From NCBI GenBank assembly GCA_964373615.1, contig CAYJVP010000009.1:1-20401 (forward strand): a DNA stretch of 20,401 nucleotides. The letters are read 5' to 3'. The translations under genes and the position numbers were made by a program. Positions within the stretch are counted from its first letter, which is position 1. Each line of letters begins with the position of its first letter. The notes beneath the pieces are model-generated. The model did not search any database. It had not been told where the DNA came from and worked only from the letters and a program-made list of their open reading frames with translations. This DNA is from CAYJVP01 sp964373615. Lineage in GTDB: Bacteria; Patescibacteriota; Patescibacteriia; UBA9934; GWF2-40-263. Shown piece by piece: positions 1 through 6,674 of this stretch.

Positions 1-129
1 CACCTCGCCGATTTTGTGCTTCTTGCCGGTGTAGTAGAGGATGCGCTCCGAGGTCGTGGTCTTGCCCGCGTCAATGTGCGCAATCACGCCGAAGTTGCGT
101 GTGTTTTCAAGAGAATATTCTCGTGGCAT
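1..129 (-). CDS. fusA: Elongation factor G, N-terminal fragment (cut by window edge)
   Basis: Only the first 43 codons are in the window; the gene continues beyond position 1. EF-G is the ribosomal translocase, a cytosolic GTPase that moves tRNA and mRNA after peptide bond formation and also works in ribosome recycling. The visible part contains the G1/P-loop AHIDAGKT at residues 17-24 followed by TTTSERILYYTG, which is typical of EF-G rather than EF-Tu. The ATG at 127-129 lies 3 nt after the rpsG stop, and an AGG just inside the end of rpsG can act as Shine-Dalgarno. The gene order S12-S7-EF-G is the classical str operon, so co-transcription from the rpsL promoter is expected. Identity is secure; completeness cannot be judged. 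Confidence 0.95.
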   Translation of the reverse strand, partial: MPREYSLENTRNFGVIAHIDAGKTTTSERILYYTGKKHKIGEV

Positions 130-132
130 ACC

Positions 133-600
133 TTACCTCGCAAAATGCGCAAAGGCGCGATTGGCTTCGGCCATGCGCTGCACGTCCATTTTCTTTTTGA
201 CCGCGTCGCCCTCGTTCTTGGCAGCGACGATAAGTTCATCGGCGAGTTTTTGCGCCATGGGGCGTCCTTTCTTTGCGCGCGCGGCCTGAATGATCCAGTT
301 AAACGCCAAATAGGTCCGGCGCTCACCGCGCACCGGAATTGGCACTTGATAGTTCGCGCCACCCACGCGCTTGCTTTTCACTTCAAGCGAGGGCGTAGCG
401 TTTTTGATCGCTGTTTCAAACGCCTCAAGCGGGTTCTTCTCGCCTTTCTCCTGCATGAGGTCGAAAGCGCCGTACACGATGTCCTGTGCCACGGTCTTTT
501 TCCCGTCATGCATGATGTAGTTGATGAATTTGGCGACACGCACGTTGTGGTATTTGGAATCGGGAAGAATATCCCGAGCTTGGGCTTTTTTTCCACGCAT
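133..600 (-). CDS. rpsG: Small ribosomal subunit protein uS7
   Basis: The product is 155 aa, the usual length for bacterial S7. S7 binds the 3' major domain of 16S rRNA, nucleates assembly of the 30S head and contacts tRNA at the E site. The body shows the family pattern: an RGKKAQARD start, VAKFINYIMHDGKK, the KSKRVGGANYQVPIPV segment, and a basic C-terminal helix ending in AFAHFAR. The ATG at 598-600 has no close Shine-Dalgarno; the nearest G-rich stretch is about 20 nt upstream. Translation may therefore be coupled to rpsL or use a structured leader. It lies 70 nt downstream of rpsL and 3 nt upstream of fusA. Nothing in the protein looks truncated. Confidence 0.96.
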   Translation of the reverse strand: MRGKKAQARDILPDSKYHNVRVAKFINYIMHDGKKTVAQDIVYGAFDLMQEKGEKNPLEAFETAIKNATPSLEVKSKRVGGANYQVPIPVRGERRTYLAFNWIIQAARAKKGRPMAQKLADELIVAAKNEGDAVKKKMDVQRMAEANRAFAHFAR

Positions 601-670
601 AGTTTAGAGTAATTCGTCCCCTGTCCCTTCCCCCTGCGCGAGAGGTACTCCAAAGGACGAGTAAATAAAT

Positions 671-1093
671 CTATTTTTTCTTTCCTCGCTTCACGCCATA
701 CACCGAACGGCTGCGATTGCGGCCTGACACTCCCTGCGTGTCATAGACGCCGCGCACAATGTGATAACGCACACCCGGCAGGTCCTTCACGCGACCGCCA
801 CGAATCATGACGATCGAGTGCTCCTGAAGATTGTGTCCTTCGCCTGGAATGTAGGCTGTGACCTCCATTCCGTTTGAAAGACGCACGCGGGCGATTTTGC
901 GGATCGCGGAGTTCGGTTTCTTCGGTGTCATGGTCGTGACCTTCACGCACACGCCGCGCTTGAAAGCGCTCCCCCGTTTGAGGTCCGTGCGGCGACGATG
1001 CAAAGAGTCCAGGCCGAATTGCAAGGCCGGAGACTTGCTCTTGGCCTTGATCGACTTTCGTCCCTTGCGAATAAGTTGGTGGATCGTTGGCAT
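671..1093 (-). CDS. rpsL: Small ribosomal subunit protein uS12
   Basis: The product is 140 aa, starting MPTIHQLIRKGRKS. S12 sits at the decoding centre of the 30S subunit and controls accuracy; its conserved loops are where streptomycin-resistance changes arise. Both loops are visible and wild-type in appearance: TPKKPNSAIRK and GGRVKDLPGVRYHIVRG. The length is like the longer Gram-positive form (about 137 aa), with an insertion before KRGVCVKV, rather than the 124-aa E. coli form. An in-frame ATG 27 nt upstream exists, but the family N-terminus begins at MPTI, and the predicted promoter -10 at 1111-1116 would put the upstream ATG at about position -9 of the transcript or earlier. It is the first gene of the rpsL-rpsG-fusA operon. 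Confidence 0.96.
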   Translation of the reverse strand: MPTIHQLIRKGRKSIKAKSKSPALQFGLDSLHRRRTDLKRGSAFKRGVCVKVTTMTPKKPNSAIRKIARVRLSNGMEVTAYIPGEGHNLQEHSIVMIRGGRVKDLPGVRYHIVRGVYDTQGVSGRNRSRSVYGVKRGKKK

Positions 1094-1110
1094 AAAAAAG
1101 ATGTGCCGAG

Positions 1111-1139
1111 AGCGTAACACGGGGGAATGGGTGCGTCAA
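1111..1139 (-). promoter_or_regulatory. Promoter of the rpsL-rpsG-fusA operon
   Basis: Reading the minus strand, TTGACG (1134-1139) is followed after exactly 17 nt by TACGCT (1111-1116), with an extended -10 TG one base upstream. The expected start site is near 1104, giving a leader of only about 11 nt before the rpsL ATG at 1093, with no Shine-Dalgarno in it. Confidence 0.6.
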
Positions 1140-1150
1140 GAAATAGCCAC

Positions 1151-1201
1151 AAACTGAAAACCCGCCCTCCCAAAACGCGCGAAAGAGCGCCATGGGGAGG
1201 C
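1151..1201 (-). terminator. Rho-independent terminator after the M50 protease gene
   Basis: On the minus strand GCCTCCC (1195-1201) pairs with GGGAGGGC (1164-1171) with one bulge. An inner GCGC/GCGC hairpin sits between them, and the outer stem is followed by GGGTTTTCAG. It lies 20 nt after the protease stop codon and upstream of the rpsL promoter, so it insulates the two transcription units. Confidence 0.5.
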
Positions 1202-1221
1202 TGGTTTCAATTTATGAAAAT

Positions 1222-1902
1222 TCAAATCGCCGAAAACAGCAGAGCGTAGTACCCGGCACAGCTCGTGCCAAGCAGCGCGTCGCAGGTCGCAAACGCCGGC
1301 AGACCCACGAAGAAAAAAACATTGAAGCCAAGAAAAGAAAGCAGCACAAGAAAAAGAAGGATCTGCGGGCCGCGGAAGGCGACAAAATTTCGAAGATTAT
1401 TCCATTTCGGCGCATCAAAAATGGCAAAGAATAGTTTTGAACCATCGAGAGGGTGAATGGGAACGAGATTGAAAAACAGAAGAAAGAGGTTGATGAGGAT
1501 GAGCAGAAATAAAAACGCATTCAGAAGGTTGAGCGCGGGCAGCGATGCGGTTGCGGTCAAAAAACGAATGGTCGCCGCGGACAGACCGGCCATGAGGAGA
1601 TTCGCGGCCGGGCCCGCAAGGCCGATCGCCACACTGTCCCACTTGGGATTCTTTAAGTTGTACGGATTGTACGGCACGGGCTTTGCCCATCCAAAACCAA
1701 GCAATAGAAGTGGAATGAATCCGGTCCAATCCACGTGCGCCAGAGGATTCAAGGTAAGTCGCCCTTCCCGCTCGCCGGTTCGATCCCCGCGCCACTTGGC
1801 AACAAGGGCGTGCGAAAATTCGTGCACGGTCATGGCGAGGATGATGGCAACCACCCACGCAACGGCCAGCGCTGGTGCGCTTGAAATGAGGGATAGAAAC
1901 AT
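1222..1902 (-). CDS. Site-2-type intramembrane metalloprotease, M50 family
   Basis: The product is 226 aa and mostly hydrophobic. M50 (S2P) proteases are zinc enzymes that cut transmembrane segments of regulatory or substrate proteins within the membrane. The first membrane helix carries the zinc motif HEFSH (H27, E28, H31). The second signature NLVPIHPLDG supplies the third ligand, D153. Between them is the GLAGPAANLLMA segment that is typical of the compact M50B group. There is no PDZ domain, unlike RseP, which is about twice as long. The ATG at 1900-1902 is preceded by GGAGG at a 4-nt distance, a clear Shine-Dalgarno. It is a single gene, divergent from rpmB, with its own terminator. The substrate cannot be inferred. 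Confidence 0.85.
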   Translation of the reverse strand: MFLSLISSAPALAVAWVVAIILAMTVHEFSHALVAKWRGDRTGEREGRLTLNPLAHVDWTGFIPLLLLGFGWAKPVPYNPYNLKNPKWDSVAIGLAGPAANLLMAGLSAATIRFLTATASLPALNLLNAFLFLLILINLFLLFFNLVPIHPLDGSKLFFAIFDAPKWNNLRNFVAFRGPQILLFLVLLSFLGFNVFFFVGLPAFATCDALLGTSCAGYYALLFSAI

Positions 1903-1911
1903 AGCGCCTCC

Positions 1912-1940
1912 ATGATAGCGGACTTGCCGGCTTTCGTCGA
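1912..1940 (-). promoter_or_regulatory. Predicted promoter of the M50 protease gene
   Basis: Minus strand: TCGACG (1935-1940), 17 nt, TATCAT (1912-1917). It overlaps the divergent rpmB promoter. The -10 ends 9 nt before the ATG while a GGAGG lies in that interval, so the true start could lie further upstream. Confidence 0.35.
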
Positions 1941-1952
1941 CCGTGATAGAGT
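1924..1952 (+). promoter_or_regulatory. Promoter of rpmB
   Basis: TTGCCG (1924-1929), 17-nt spacer, TAGAGT (1947-1952), with an extended -10 TGA in front. The -10 ends only 9 nt before the rpmB ATG at 1962, so the transcript is expected to be leaderless or nearly so. No Shine-Dalgarno is present. Confidence 0.55.
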
Positions 1953-1961
1953 CTCGAAACT

Positions 1962-2198
1962 ATGAGTCAATTTTGTGCCGCCTGCGGACGCGGATCGCTG
2001 ACCGTCAATCTGCGCAGTAAAAGTGAACGCGCGGTGAAATCGCGCCAAAAAGTGAATCTCCAATCCCGTCGTATCGACGGAAAACGCGTGAAGATCTGCG
2101 CGCGCTGCCTCAAAACCATGGCGCGCAAGCCCCACGCCGTGAGCATCACCGCCCGCGATGTGCGTCTTCCCAAACGCCGAACAAAACAATCCGCATAA
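1962..2198 (+). CDS. rpmB: Large ribosomal subunit protein bL28
   Basis: The product is 78 aa, a normal L28 length. L28 is a small basic protein of the 50S subunit near the E site. The N-terminus MSQFCAACGRGS and the later KICARCLK give two CxxC pairs (C5/C8 and C46/C49), so this is the zinc-binding form of L28. The VKSRQKVNLQSRRI stretch in the middle is typical of the family. The start ATG lies 9 nt after the predicted -10 box with no Shine-Dalgarno, so leaderless initiation is likely. It is a monocistronic gene, divergent from the M50 protease and convergent with murA, ending in a strong bidirectional terminator. Confidence 0.92.
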   Translation: MSQFCAACGRGSLTVNLRSKSERAVKSRQKVNLQSRRIDGKRVKICARCLKTMARKPHAVSITARDVRLPKRRTKQSA

Positions 2199-2229
2199 AA
2201 AATTTGCCTCGATCCGAGGCAAATTTTTA
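2198..2229. terminator. Bidirectional Rho-independent terminator between rpmB and murA
   Basis: A perfect 12-bp stem, 2200-2211 with 2215-2226 (AAATTTGCCTCG and its complement), has a 3-nt loop ATC and is flanked by A and T runs. It works for rpmB on the plus strand and for murA on the minus strand. Confidence 0.9.
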
Positions 2230-2242
2230 TTAGGCAACAGGT

Positions 2243-3544
2243 CTATTCTACAACTCGTTCGATCAGGGCTCCCAGACCCGACAATTTTTCCTGCAGCCGC
2301 TCGTAGCCGCGGTCGAGATGTTCGATGCCGCTCAATGTCGAGACTCCTTCGGCCACAAGCGCCGCGACAACAAAGGCGAGGCCAGCGCGGATATCAGGCA
2401 CTTCAATGGTCGCGGCTTTGAGTTTTGACGGCCCGTTGATGACCGCGGAATGTTTGTAGTTACCACCCTTGAAACGACAGGAAAGCTCCCCCAAACAATT
2501 GCTAAAGAGTGTGATGTCCGCGCCCATCCTCTTTAAGGCCTCGGCGTATCCAAACCGCTCCTCGTACACGGTTTCGTGCACAACCGACGTTCCCTGCGCC
2601 TGCGTCAAAACGACCACAAACGGCTGCTGCCAGTCTGTGCGAAATCCTGGCCAGGTGTCCGTCTCGATCTCGAGCCCGCAAAAATCTCCTTTTGTAAAAA
2701 ACCGCACGCCATCGTTCTGCACTTCGTATTCCCCGCCAATGCGTCTGACCGTGTTCAAAAATGGAATGAGGTGTTCGTGCACCGCTCCTTTCACAAACAC
2801 GTCGCCGCGCGTGGCAAGCGCAAGGCAGGCATAGCTCACGGCCTCAAGCGGATCGGCAATGATCCGCACGCGACAGCCATGCAGCTTTTCCACGCCAACA
2901 ATTTCGATCTCTCGGTTCACGCCAAGTTCAATAATCGCGCCCATTTTCTGGAGCATCTTGATGAGCTCGATCATCTCTGGCTCCACGGCCGCGTTTCGAA
3001 TCACGGTGCGCCCCTTGGCGAGAACCGCGGTCAGAATCGCCGATTCCGTGGCGCCAACCGAAGGGTACGGAAGTTCAATCAACACGCCACGCAAGCCGTT
3101 TGGGGCCGTTGCGCGAAATCCCTCGTCCGTTTGCTCCACCTGCGCGCCCATTTTTGTGAGCACATCGACATGCCAATTGACCGGGCGAGGTCCGATCTTG
3201 TCGCCGCCAACCATGGGGACAAACCCCTCGCCTGCCCGATGCATGAGCGGGCCGAGCGCCAGAATGCTGATGCGATTTTTGCGAGACTGCGTCAACACCT
3301 CGGTTTGGTTGATCGTTGGCGTGTGGAGCGTGAGCGTGTGGCCCGTCCATGAGGCCGTCCCACCAATGACCTTGACGATCTCTTCGTTGATCACGGTCTC
3401 TTGCTGACGCGGCACATTTTCAAGGATGACCTCTTCGTCCGTCAGAAGAGAGGCGATCATGAACTTTGAGGCCGAATTTTTCGCGCCGGAAAGTTCGACC
3501 GTCCCACGCAAAGATGCGCCCCCTTTGATGTGAAACGTATCCAT
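2243..3544 (-). CDS. murA: UDP-N-acetylglucosamine 1-carboxyvinyltransferase, fosfomycin-insensitive type
   Basis: The product is 433 aa, full length. MurA transfers enolpyruvate from PEP to UDP-GlcNAc, the first committed step of peptidoglycan synthesis in the cytosol. SGAKNSAS gives K22 and N23 at the same numbers as E. coli. WPGFRTD carries the catalytic Asp, and EHLDRGYERL the C-terminal conserved Arg. The flexible active-site loop reads VPMVGGDKIGPRPV. The residue equal to E. coli Cys115 is Asp115 (codon 3200-3202), as in the naturally fosfomycin-resistant enzymes of Mycobacterium and Chlamydia. The ATG at 3542-3544 has only a weak GGGG before it. It lies 138 nt downstream of the lipase-maturation-factor gene; the gap holds hairpins but no clear terminator, so read-through is possible. 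Confidence 0.95.
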   Translation of the reverse strand: MDTFHIKGGASLRGTVELSGAKNSASKFMIASLLTDEEVILENVPRQQETVINEEIVKVIGGTASWTGHTLTLHTPTINQTEVLTQSRKNRISILALGPLMHRAGEGFVPMVGGDKIGPRPVNWHVDVLTKMGAQVEQTDEGFRATAPNGLRGVLIELPYPSVGATESAILTAVLAKGRTVIRNAAVEPEMIELIKMLQKMGAIIELGVNREIEIVGVEKLHGCRVRIIADPLEAVSYACLALATRGDVFVKGAVHEHLIPFLNTVRRIGGEYEVQNDGVRFFTKGDFCGLEIETDTWPGFRTDWQQPFVVVLTQAQGTSVVHETVYEERFGYAEALKRMGADITLFSNCLGELSCRFKGGNYKHSAVINGPSKLKAATIEVPDIRAGLAFVVAALVAEGVSTLSGIEHLDRGYERLQEKLSGLGALIERVVE

Positions 3545-3553
3545 ACCCCGTTA

Positions 3554-3571
3554 GAAGCGGCTCTTCAGCCG
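3554..3571. repeat. Hairpin just upstream of murA
   Basis: AGCGGCT and AGCCGCT form a perfect 7-bp stem with a 4-nt loop about 10 nt before the murA start. No U-run follows on the minus strand, so it is more likely a leader structure than a terminator. Confidence 0.4.
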
Positions 3572-3589
3572 CTGGTTATTGATCAACAG

Positions 3590-3630
3590 ATCCGGAACCC
3601 GGTTCCGGAGTCCGGAACCGGGTTCCGGAT
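3590..3630. repeat. 41-bp perfect palindrome, tandem pair of 19-bp inverted repeats
   Basis: Positions 3590-3609 and 3611-3630 are exact reverse complements around one central G. Each arm is itself nearly palindromic, built as TCCGGAACC-N-GGTTCCGGA. It lies in the gap between murA and the preceding gene with no U-run on either side. It looks like a REP-type intergenic element rather than a simple terminator. Confidence 0.8.
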
Positions 3631-3682
3631 GTTGGCGATTCGTTTTTGAGAGAGGCTTCGAACTGGGCATCGTGCGGATAGA

Positions 3683-5419
3683 CTAGCGCGAAGCGACAGA
3701 AGCGTCAACGGCTGCAAGAGCGTCAACGGCTTCATCGCGCAGCTTCGCAAACACATCATCGTCAAGCCGCGCGCTTGACGCGCCGACCTTCAAAGAAACC
3801 GGCGGCAGGTACACGCCGAGATACTCACGTGTCCACCAAGCGCCCGTGTCGCGCTTCATCGCGAGATCCGTAAAATGATACTCGTAGGCGACCACGCGAA
3901 TAAATTTCGGCGGCGCCTCGGGAAACGGATTCGTTTCCAAAAGCGCCAAGACCTCTTCCGAACCCTGCAAGAGTCGACTGGCAAACGCGACAAGCCAGGG
4001 TTGCGATTGGTAATCGCTGAGCGCGGCAAACCACATTTGCCAGTCGAGTCGAGGCTGATGCGGGGCAACAAACGGCGGCGCGCGATACGGATCGCCTGGT
4101 TTGTAGGTGAAGGAATACGCTTGCCAGTGTTCTTCATCGTTGCTCCCTTCGACAATAAGTTCCACTCGACTCGTTGTCATGACGGCAAACAGTCCGTAGC
4201 GATTCGCAAGACGCAAATTTTCAAGCGGGGAAAAGGTCGGCGCCGACAAGCCAGGCACATGAGAGAGACCGAGAAGCAACATGAAGGAGATGAACACGCC
4301 GGTCGCGAAACGCACGACGGGAGGACGCGCCAAGGCAACAAAAGGTTTCACGATCTTTCCAAAACTCAACGCACGATCATCAAACAGGAGGAGGCAGAGC
4401 GCGACCGAAAGCAGATTAAAGAACGTATAGTTGCCCGTGAGGGCGATGAGCGATTCGAGGCCGATGAAGCTGAACGCGGCGATGTGCCGAAGCCGGCGCG
4501 GAGCAAAAATAAAAAACGGCATCGCAAGCTGCACAACGAACGTCGCGAGCACCGCGCCGCGGTCTAGCCACGCAGGGAGTTGATGAACGTACCACGCGAT
4601 CGCGTTTGGAATCGGTTGCGTTTCGAAGTGGTAGTTTAGCGCCGCGAGCGTTCGCCATGCCTCATCACCGCTTAACAATTTTATGAGCCCGGAGCCGAAC
4701 ATCAGACGAAACAGCAACACGCGGTACAACCAGATGAACGGTGTGGTCGCGAGAGCAAAAAAGAACGCGAGAAACCCAACCTCAAGAAGCAAAGTATCCC
4801 ACTGAAACCCGAGCCACGGTTGTGCGTTCCAAAACAGGACGAGGTACAACGCCCACGGCACGAGAAACACAGGAGCGGCGTGGACGCCAAGCAAAATCAC
4901 GATCCCAAAGGCTGCGCCGAGCAGACAAAGAAGCGGGAGCAGCCAATCGGGAATAGCAGAAGGCGTGATGCCATTCGAACCGATCAGTCCCTTTGCCTGC
5001 ACCCAAAAGGAGATAAACGCCGTGGCGTAGATGAGGCCGAGCAGTCGAAAAAAAATCGACCGCACGAACCCAAAACTCGACGGCTCAATCTTTTTTCCCC
5101 ACAGAAACGTGGTGAAATGAAAGGCGCAATGTCGGCAACTTGCAATCAAGCGATAGACAAACTCCGACATGACCTGAAAGCCTGGCACAAAACGGTACAT
5201 CCAAAGATACCATCCGCGGCCAGGCACTTCGGCAAGCAATCGAAAAACCGCGTGCGCGGCAGAAAGTTTCTCGCCACCCGGCAGTTCAAGTTGAACAGAT
5301 GGAATCTTCCCGGGATATGCCCGGAACGCAACCTTTGGCCCGGTCAATTTTTTCCAATACTCCACCCACATCCGGCAAAACCCACAATTTCCGTCGTAAA
5401 AAAGAACCGGCACGCTCAT
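3683..5419 (-). CDS. DCC-type thiol oxidoreductase domain fused to a lipase maturation factor-like membrane protein
   Basis: The product is 578 aa. Residues 1 to about 125 match the DCC (DUF393) family, a thioredoxin-like group, with the signature LFYDGNCGFC giving the CxxC pair C12 and C15. The remainder resembles lipase maturation factor 1 (LMF1), an integral membrane family. Visible landmarks are many hydrophobic helices, WDTLLLEVGFLAFF, FRLMFGSGLIKL, LNYHFETQPIPNAIAWY, NYTFFNLL, and then a soluble C-terminal part with NRYGLFAVMTTSR and WWTREYLGVYLPP. In vertebrates LMF1 helps dimeric lipases fold in the ER; the bacterial role is not established. A redox-active head on this membrane body suggests disulfide handling at the membrane, which is inference. 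The start ATG overlaps the rdgB stop (ATGA), so the two are translationally coupled. Confidence 0.8.
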   Translation of the reverse strand: MSVPVLFYDGNCGFCRMWVEYWKKLTGPKVAFRAYPGKIPSVQLELPGGEKLSAAHAVFRLLAEVPGRGWYLWMYRFVPGFQVMSEFVYRLIASCRHCAFHFTTFLWGKKIEPSSFGFVRSIFFRLLGLIYATAFISFWVQAKGLIGSNGITPSAIPDWLLPLLCLLGAAFGIVILLGVHAAPVFLVPWALYLVLFWNAQPWLGFQWDTLLLEVGFLAFFFALATTPFIWLYRVLLFRLMFGSGLIKLLSGDEAWRTLAALNYHFETQPIPNAIAWYVHQLPAWLDRGAVLATFVVQLAMPFFIFAPRRLRHIAAFSFIGLESLIALTGNYTFFNLLSVALCLLLFDDRALSFGKIVKPFVALARPPVVRFATGVFISFMLLLGLSHVPGLSAPTFSPLENLRLANRYGLFAVMTTSRVELIVEGSNDEEHWQAYSFTYKPGDPYRAPPFVAPHQPRLDWQMWFAALSDYQSQPWLVAFASRLLQGSEEVLALLETNPFPEAPPKFIRVVAYEYHFTDLAMKRDTGAWWTREYLGVYLPPVSLKVGASSARLDDDVFAKLRDEAVDALAAVDASVASR

Positions 5420-6009
5420 ACCGTTTTCAAAAACTCCTTGAGCTTTGCAAACGCACGGCCGCGATGGCTCAAGTGATTTTTGAGGTCATCCGGCATCTCG
5501 GCAAATGTTTGTTCGTAGCCATCCGGGATGAAGAGCACGTCGTAGGGAAGCTTGCGACGCGGCGTGCCGAGAGGCTCAGAAGCGATGCGTCCTTCGACCT
5601 TACCTTCAAAAATCTGCTCCGATCCGTCTGGCGCGACAAGCGCCACCGCGGATTCAAACCAGGCGTTGCGTTTTCCTTCGGGCACATTTTTCAGTTGTTC
5701 AAGCGCGTAGGCAACAATCTGCTCATCGCTTGCCCCCTCACCGGCCCAACGCGCAGTGTGAATTCCTGGCATGCATCCGATCGCCCAGATACATACGCCG
5801 GAGTCGTCAGCCACAGCCCACTGCCCGGATTTCTGTGCGACAAAACGAGCCTTCTTGAGAGCGTTTTCGGCAAACGTCGTTCCATCTTCGATAACATCCT
5901 CCGAGATCCCAGCCTCGTCCGCGCTGGCGACCTCAACCTCGCAGTCCGCGAGCAACTGTCGCATCTCTTTAACCTTCCCCGAATTGTGCGTGGCAAAAAT
6001 GAGTTTCAT
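5416..6009 (-). CDS. rdgB: Non-canonical purine NTP pyrophosphatase, RdgB/HAM1 family
   Basis: The product is 197 aa. This cytosolic enzyme hydrolyses dITP, ITP and XTP to the monophosphates and keeps deaminated purines out of nucleic acids. MKLIFATHNSGKVKEM carries the nucleotide-binding T/SxNxxK pattern (residues 7-12). ADDSGVCI holds the catalytic D68/D69, MPGIHTARWAG is the PG..SAR-like motif, and SHRGRA near the C-terminus is the base-recognition segment. A longer open frame runs back through the tRNA, but the family start is the ATG at 6007-6009. That ATG lies 12 nt after a TATGAT -10 box and has no Shine-Dalgarno. The stop overlaps the next gene by 4 nt. Confidence 0.92.
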   Translation of the reverse strand: MKLIFATHNSGKVKEMRQLLADCEVEVASADEAGISEDVIEDGTTFAENALKKARFVAQKSGQWAVADDSGVCIWAIGCMPGIHTARWAGEGASDEQIVAYALEQLKNVPEGKRNAWFESAVALVAPDGSEQIFEGKVEGRIASEPLGTPRRKLPYDVLFIPDGYEQTFAEMPDDLKNHLSHRGRAFAKLKEFLKTV

Positions 6010-6021
6010 AGACGTGCGAAC

Positions 6022-6027
6022 ATCATA
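6022..6027 (-). promoter_or_regulatory. Extended -10 promoter of rdgB
   Basis: Minus strand TGC-TATGAT, an extended -10 with 5 of 6 consensus bases, 12 nt before the rdgB ATG. No good -35 is seen at 16-18 nt. It predicts a leader of about 5 nt. Confidence 0.5.
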
Positions 6028-6067
6028 GCAAAAATTCTTGTCATTGCGAGGGTCGACGTACACCTTT

Positions 6068-6096
6068 TTGCCCAAAAAATCAAGGGCGGCTATACT
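6068..6096 (+). promoter_or_regulatory. Promoter of tRNA-Pro
   Basis: TTGCCC (6068-6073), 17-nt spacer, TATACT (6091-6096), ending 10 nt before the mature tRNA 5' end. Confidence 0.6.
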
Positions 6097-6106
6097 ACCC
6101 TCGCGT

Positions 6107-6182
6107 CGGGCCGTGGCGCAGTTGGTAGCGCGCTTGCATGGGGTGCAAGAGGTCGCCAGTTCAAGTCTGGTCGGCCCGACCA
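6107..6182 (+). tRNA. tRNA-Pro (anticodon GGG)
   Basis: The cloverleaf folds by hand. The acceptor pairs CGGGCCG with CGGCCCG, the discriminator is A and the CCA tail is encoded. The D stem is GCGC/GCGC, the anticodon stem CTTGC/GCAAG with loop ATGGGGT (anticodon GGG). The T stem is GCCAG/CTGGT with loop TTCAAGT. Length is 76 nt. It has its own promoter, and the first R1 repeat starts 6 nt after the CCA. Confidence 0.95.
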
Positions 6183-6188
6183 AACGGA

Positions 6189-6258
6189 ATGGTGGCAACT
6201 TAGTTGCAACTTTTTGTTCAAGAGAAAACCCAGCCTTTGGCAAAAGGCGGGGGGAGAG
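6189..6258. repeat. R1 repeat, copy A
   Basis: A 70-bp repeat. The left half holds GCAAC-TTA-GTTGC followed by AACTTTTTG, terminator-like on the plus strand. The right half holds a CCnnGCCTTT/AAAGGCGGGG hairpin that is followed by TTTTCTCTT on the minus strand. It lies directly after the tRNA. The bases after it (from 6259) resemble the last bases of the GNAT gene with about 29 bp deleted, so this copy is the end of a decayed third unit. Confidence 0.8.
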
Positions 6259-6287
6259 CATGGAGGCGTGGCGCGAATTGGGGTCAA

Positions 6288-6332
6288 GTCGGGATATGGG
6301 AATCGTCATCCGCCAAATTCCCGTATCCCGAC
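6288..6332. repeat. Strong 16-bp hairpin with possible pseudoknot partner
   Basis: 6288-6303 pairs with 6317-6332 (one G-U). Eight bases of the 13-nt loop (6309-6316, TCCGCCAA) are complementary to TTGGCGGA at 6352-6359, so an H-type pseudoknot can form. No gene is seen in 6259-6430 apart from this. Confidence 0.5.
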
Positions 6333-6462
6333 CCCTGTACATGCTGAAGCTTTGGCGGACCAGAGGCTGGCAAGTCCCGCTAGCCCGACCAAGACTGATT
6401 CGCAAGGATCTTTTTGTTTTTGTAACACAATACCGCCATCGCTGGCGGCACTACGTGGTGCT

Positions 6463-6666
6463 TCCCGGTCGTTCGAGCGTGCTCTGGCTTCAGACCCAAT
6501 GTCCAGCGATCGTGAGACGATGATGGTAGCTTGTCGAATCCACCATGTCGTCCACGCTCGAGGACCGCGCCAAAAGCGGGAATCGTCCTCTTGCCCCAAC
6601 GAAATGTGGGGCAATTCCGAACGATGTGTAGTCGTTTGTGCCAAGATCGTCACGAACGACCAGGGA
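6463..6666 (-). ncRNA. Candidate structured non-coding RNA
   Basis: No convincing protein frame exists here. The two ends form a 13-bp closing helix with one bulged base: 6653-6666 with 6463-6475. Inside are several further helices: 6607-6614 with 6591-6598 (8 bp), 6585-6590 with 6560-6565, and 6548-6552/6542-6546 with 6516-6520/6523-6527. A promoter-like pair lies just upstream (6675-6702) on the minus strand. A CCGCCA/TGGCGG hairpin (6433-6448) with a weak U-rich tail follows. I do not find the diagnostic sequences of RNase P RNA, tmRNA or SRP RNA. The orientation is inferred from the promoter only. Confidence 0.4.
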
Positions 6667-6674
6667 GCTACTTC

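Noticed and set aside
16..612. Plus-strand open frame of 198 codons opposite rpsG and fusA
   Set aside because: It is the complement of two unmistakable ribosomal/translation genes and has no ribosome site or family features.
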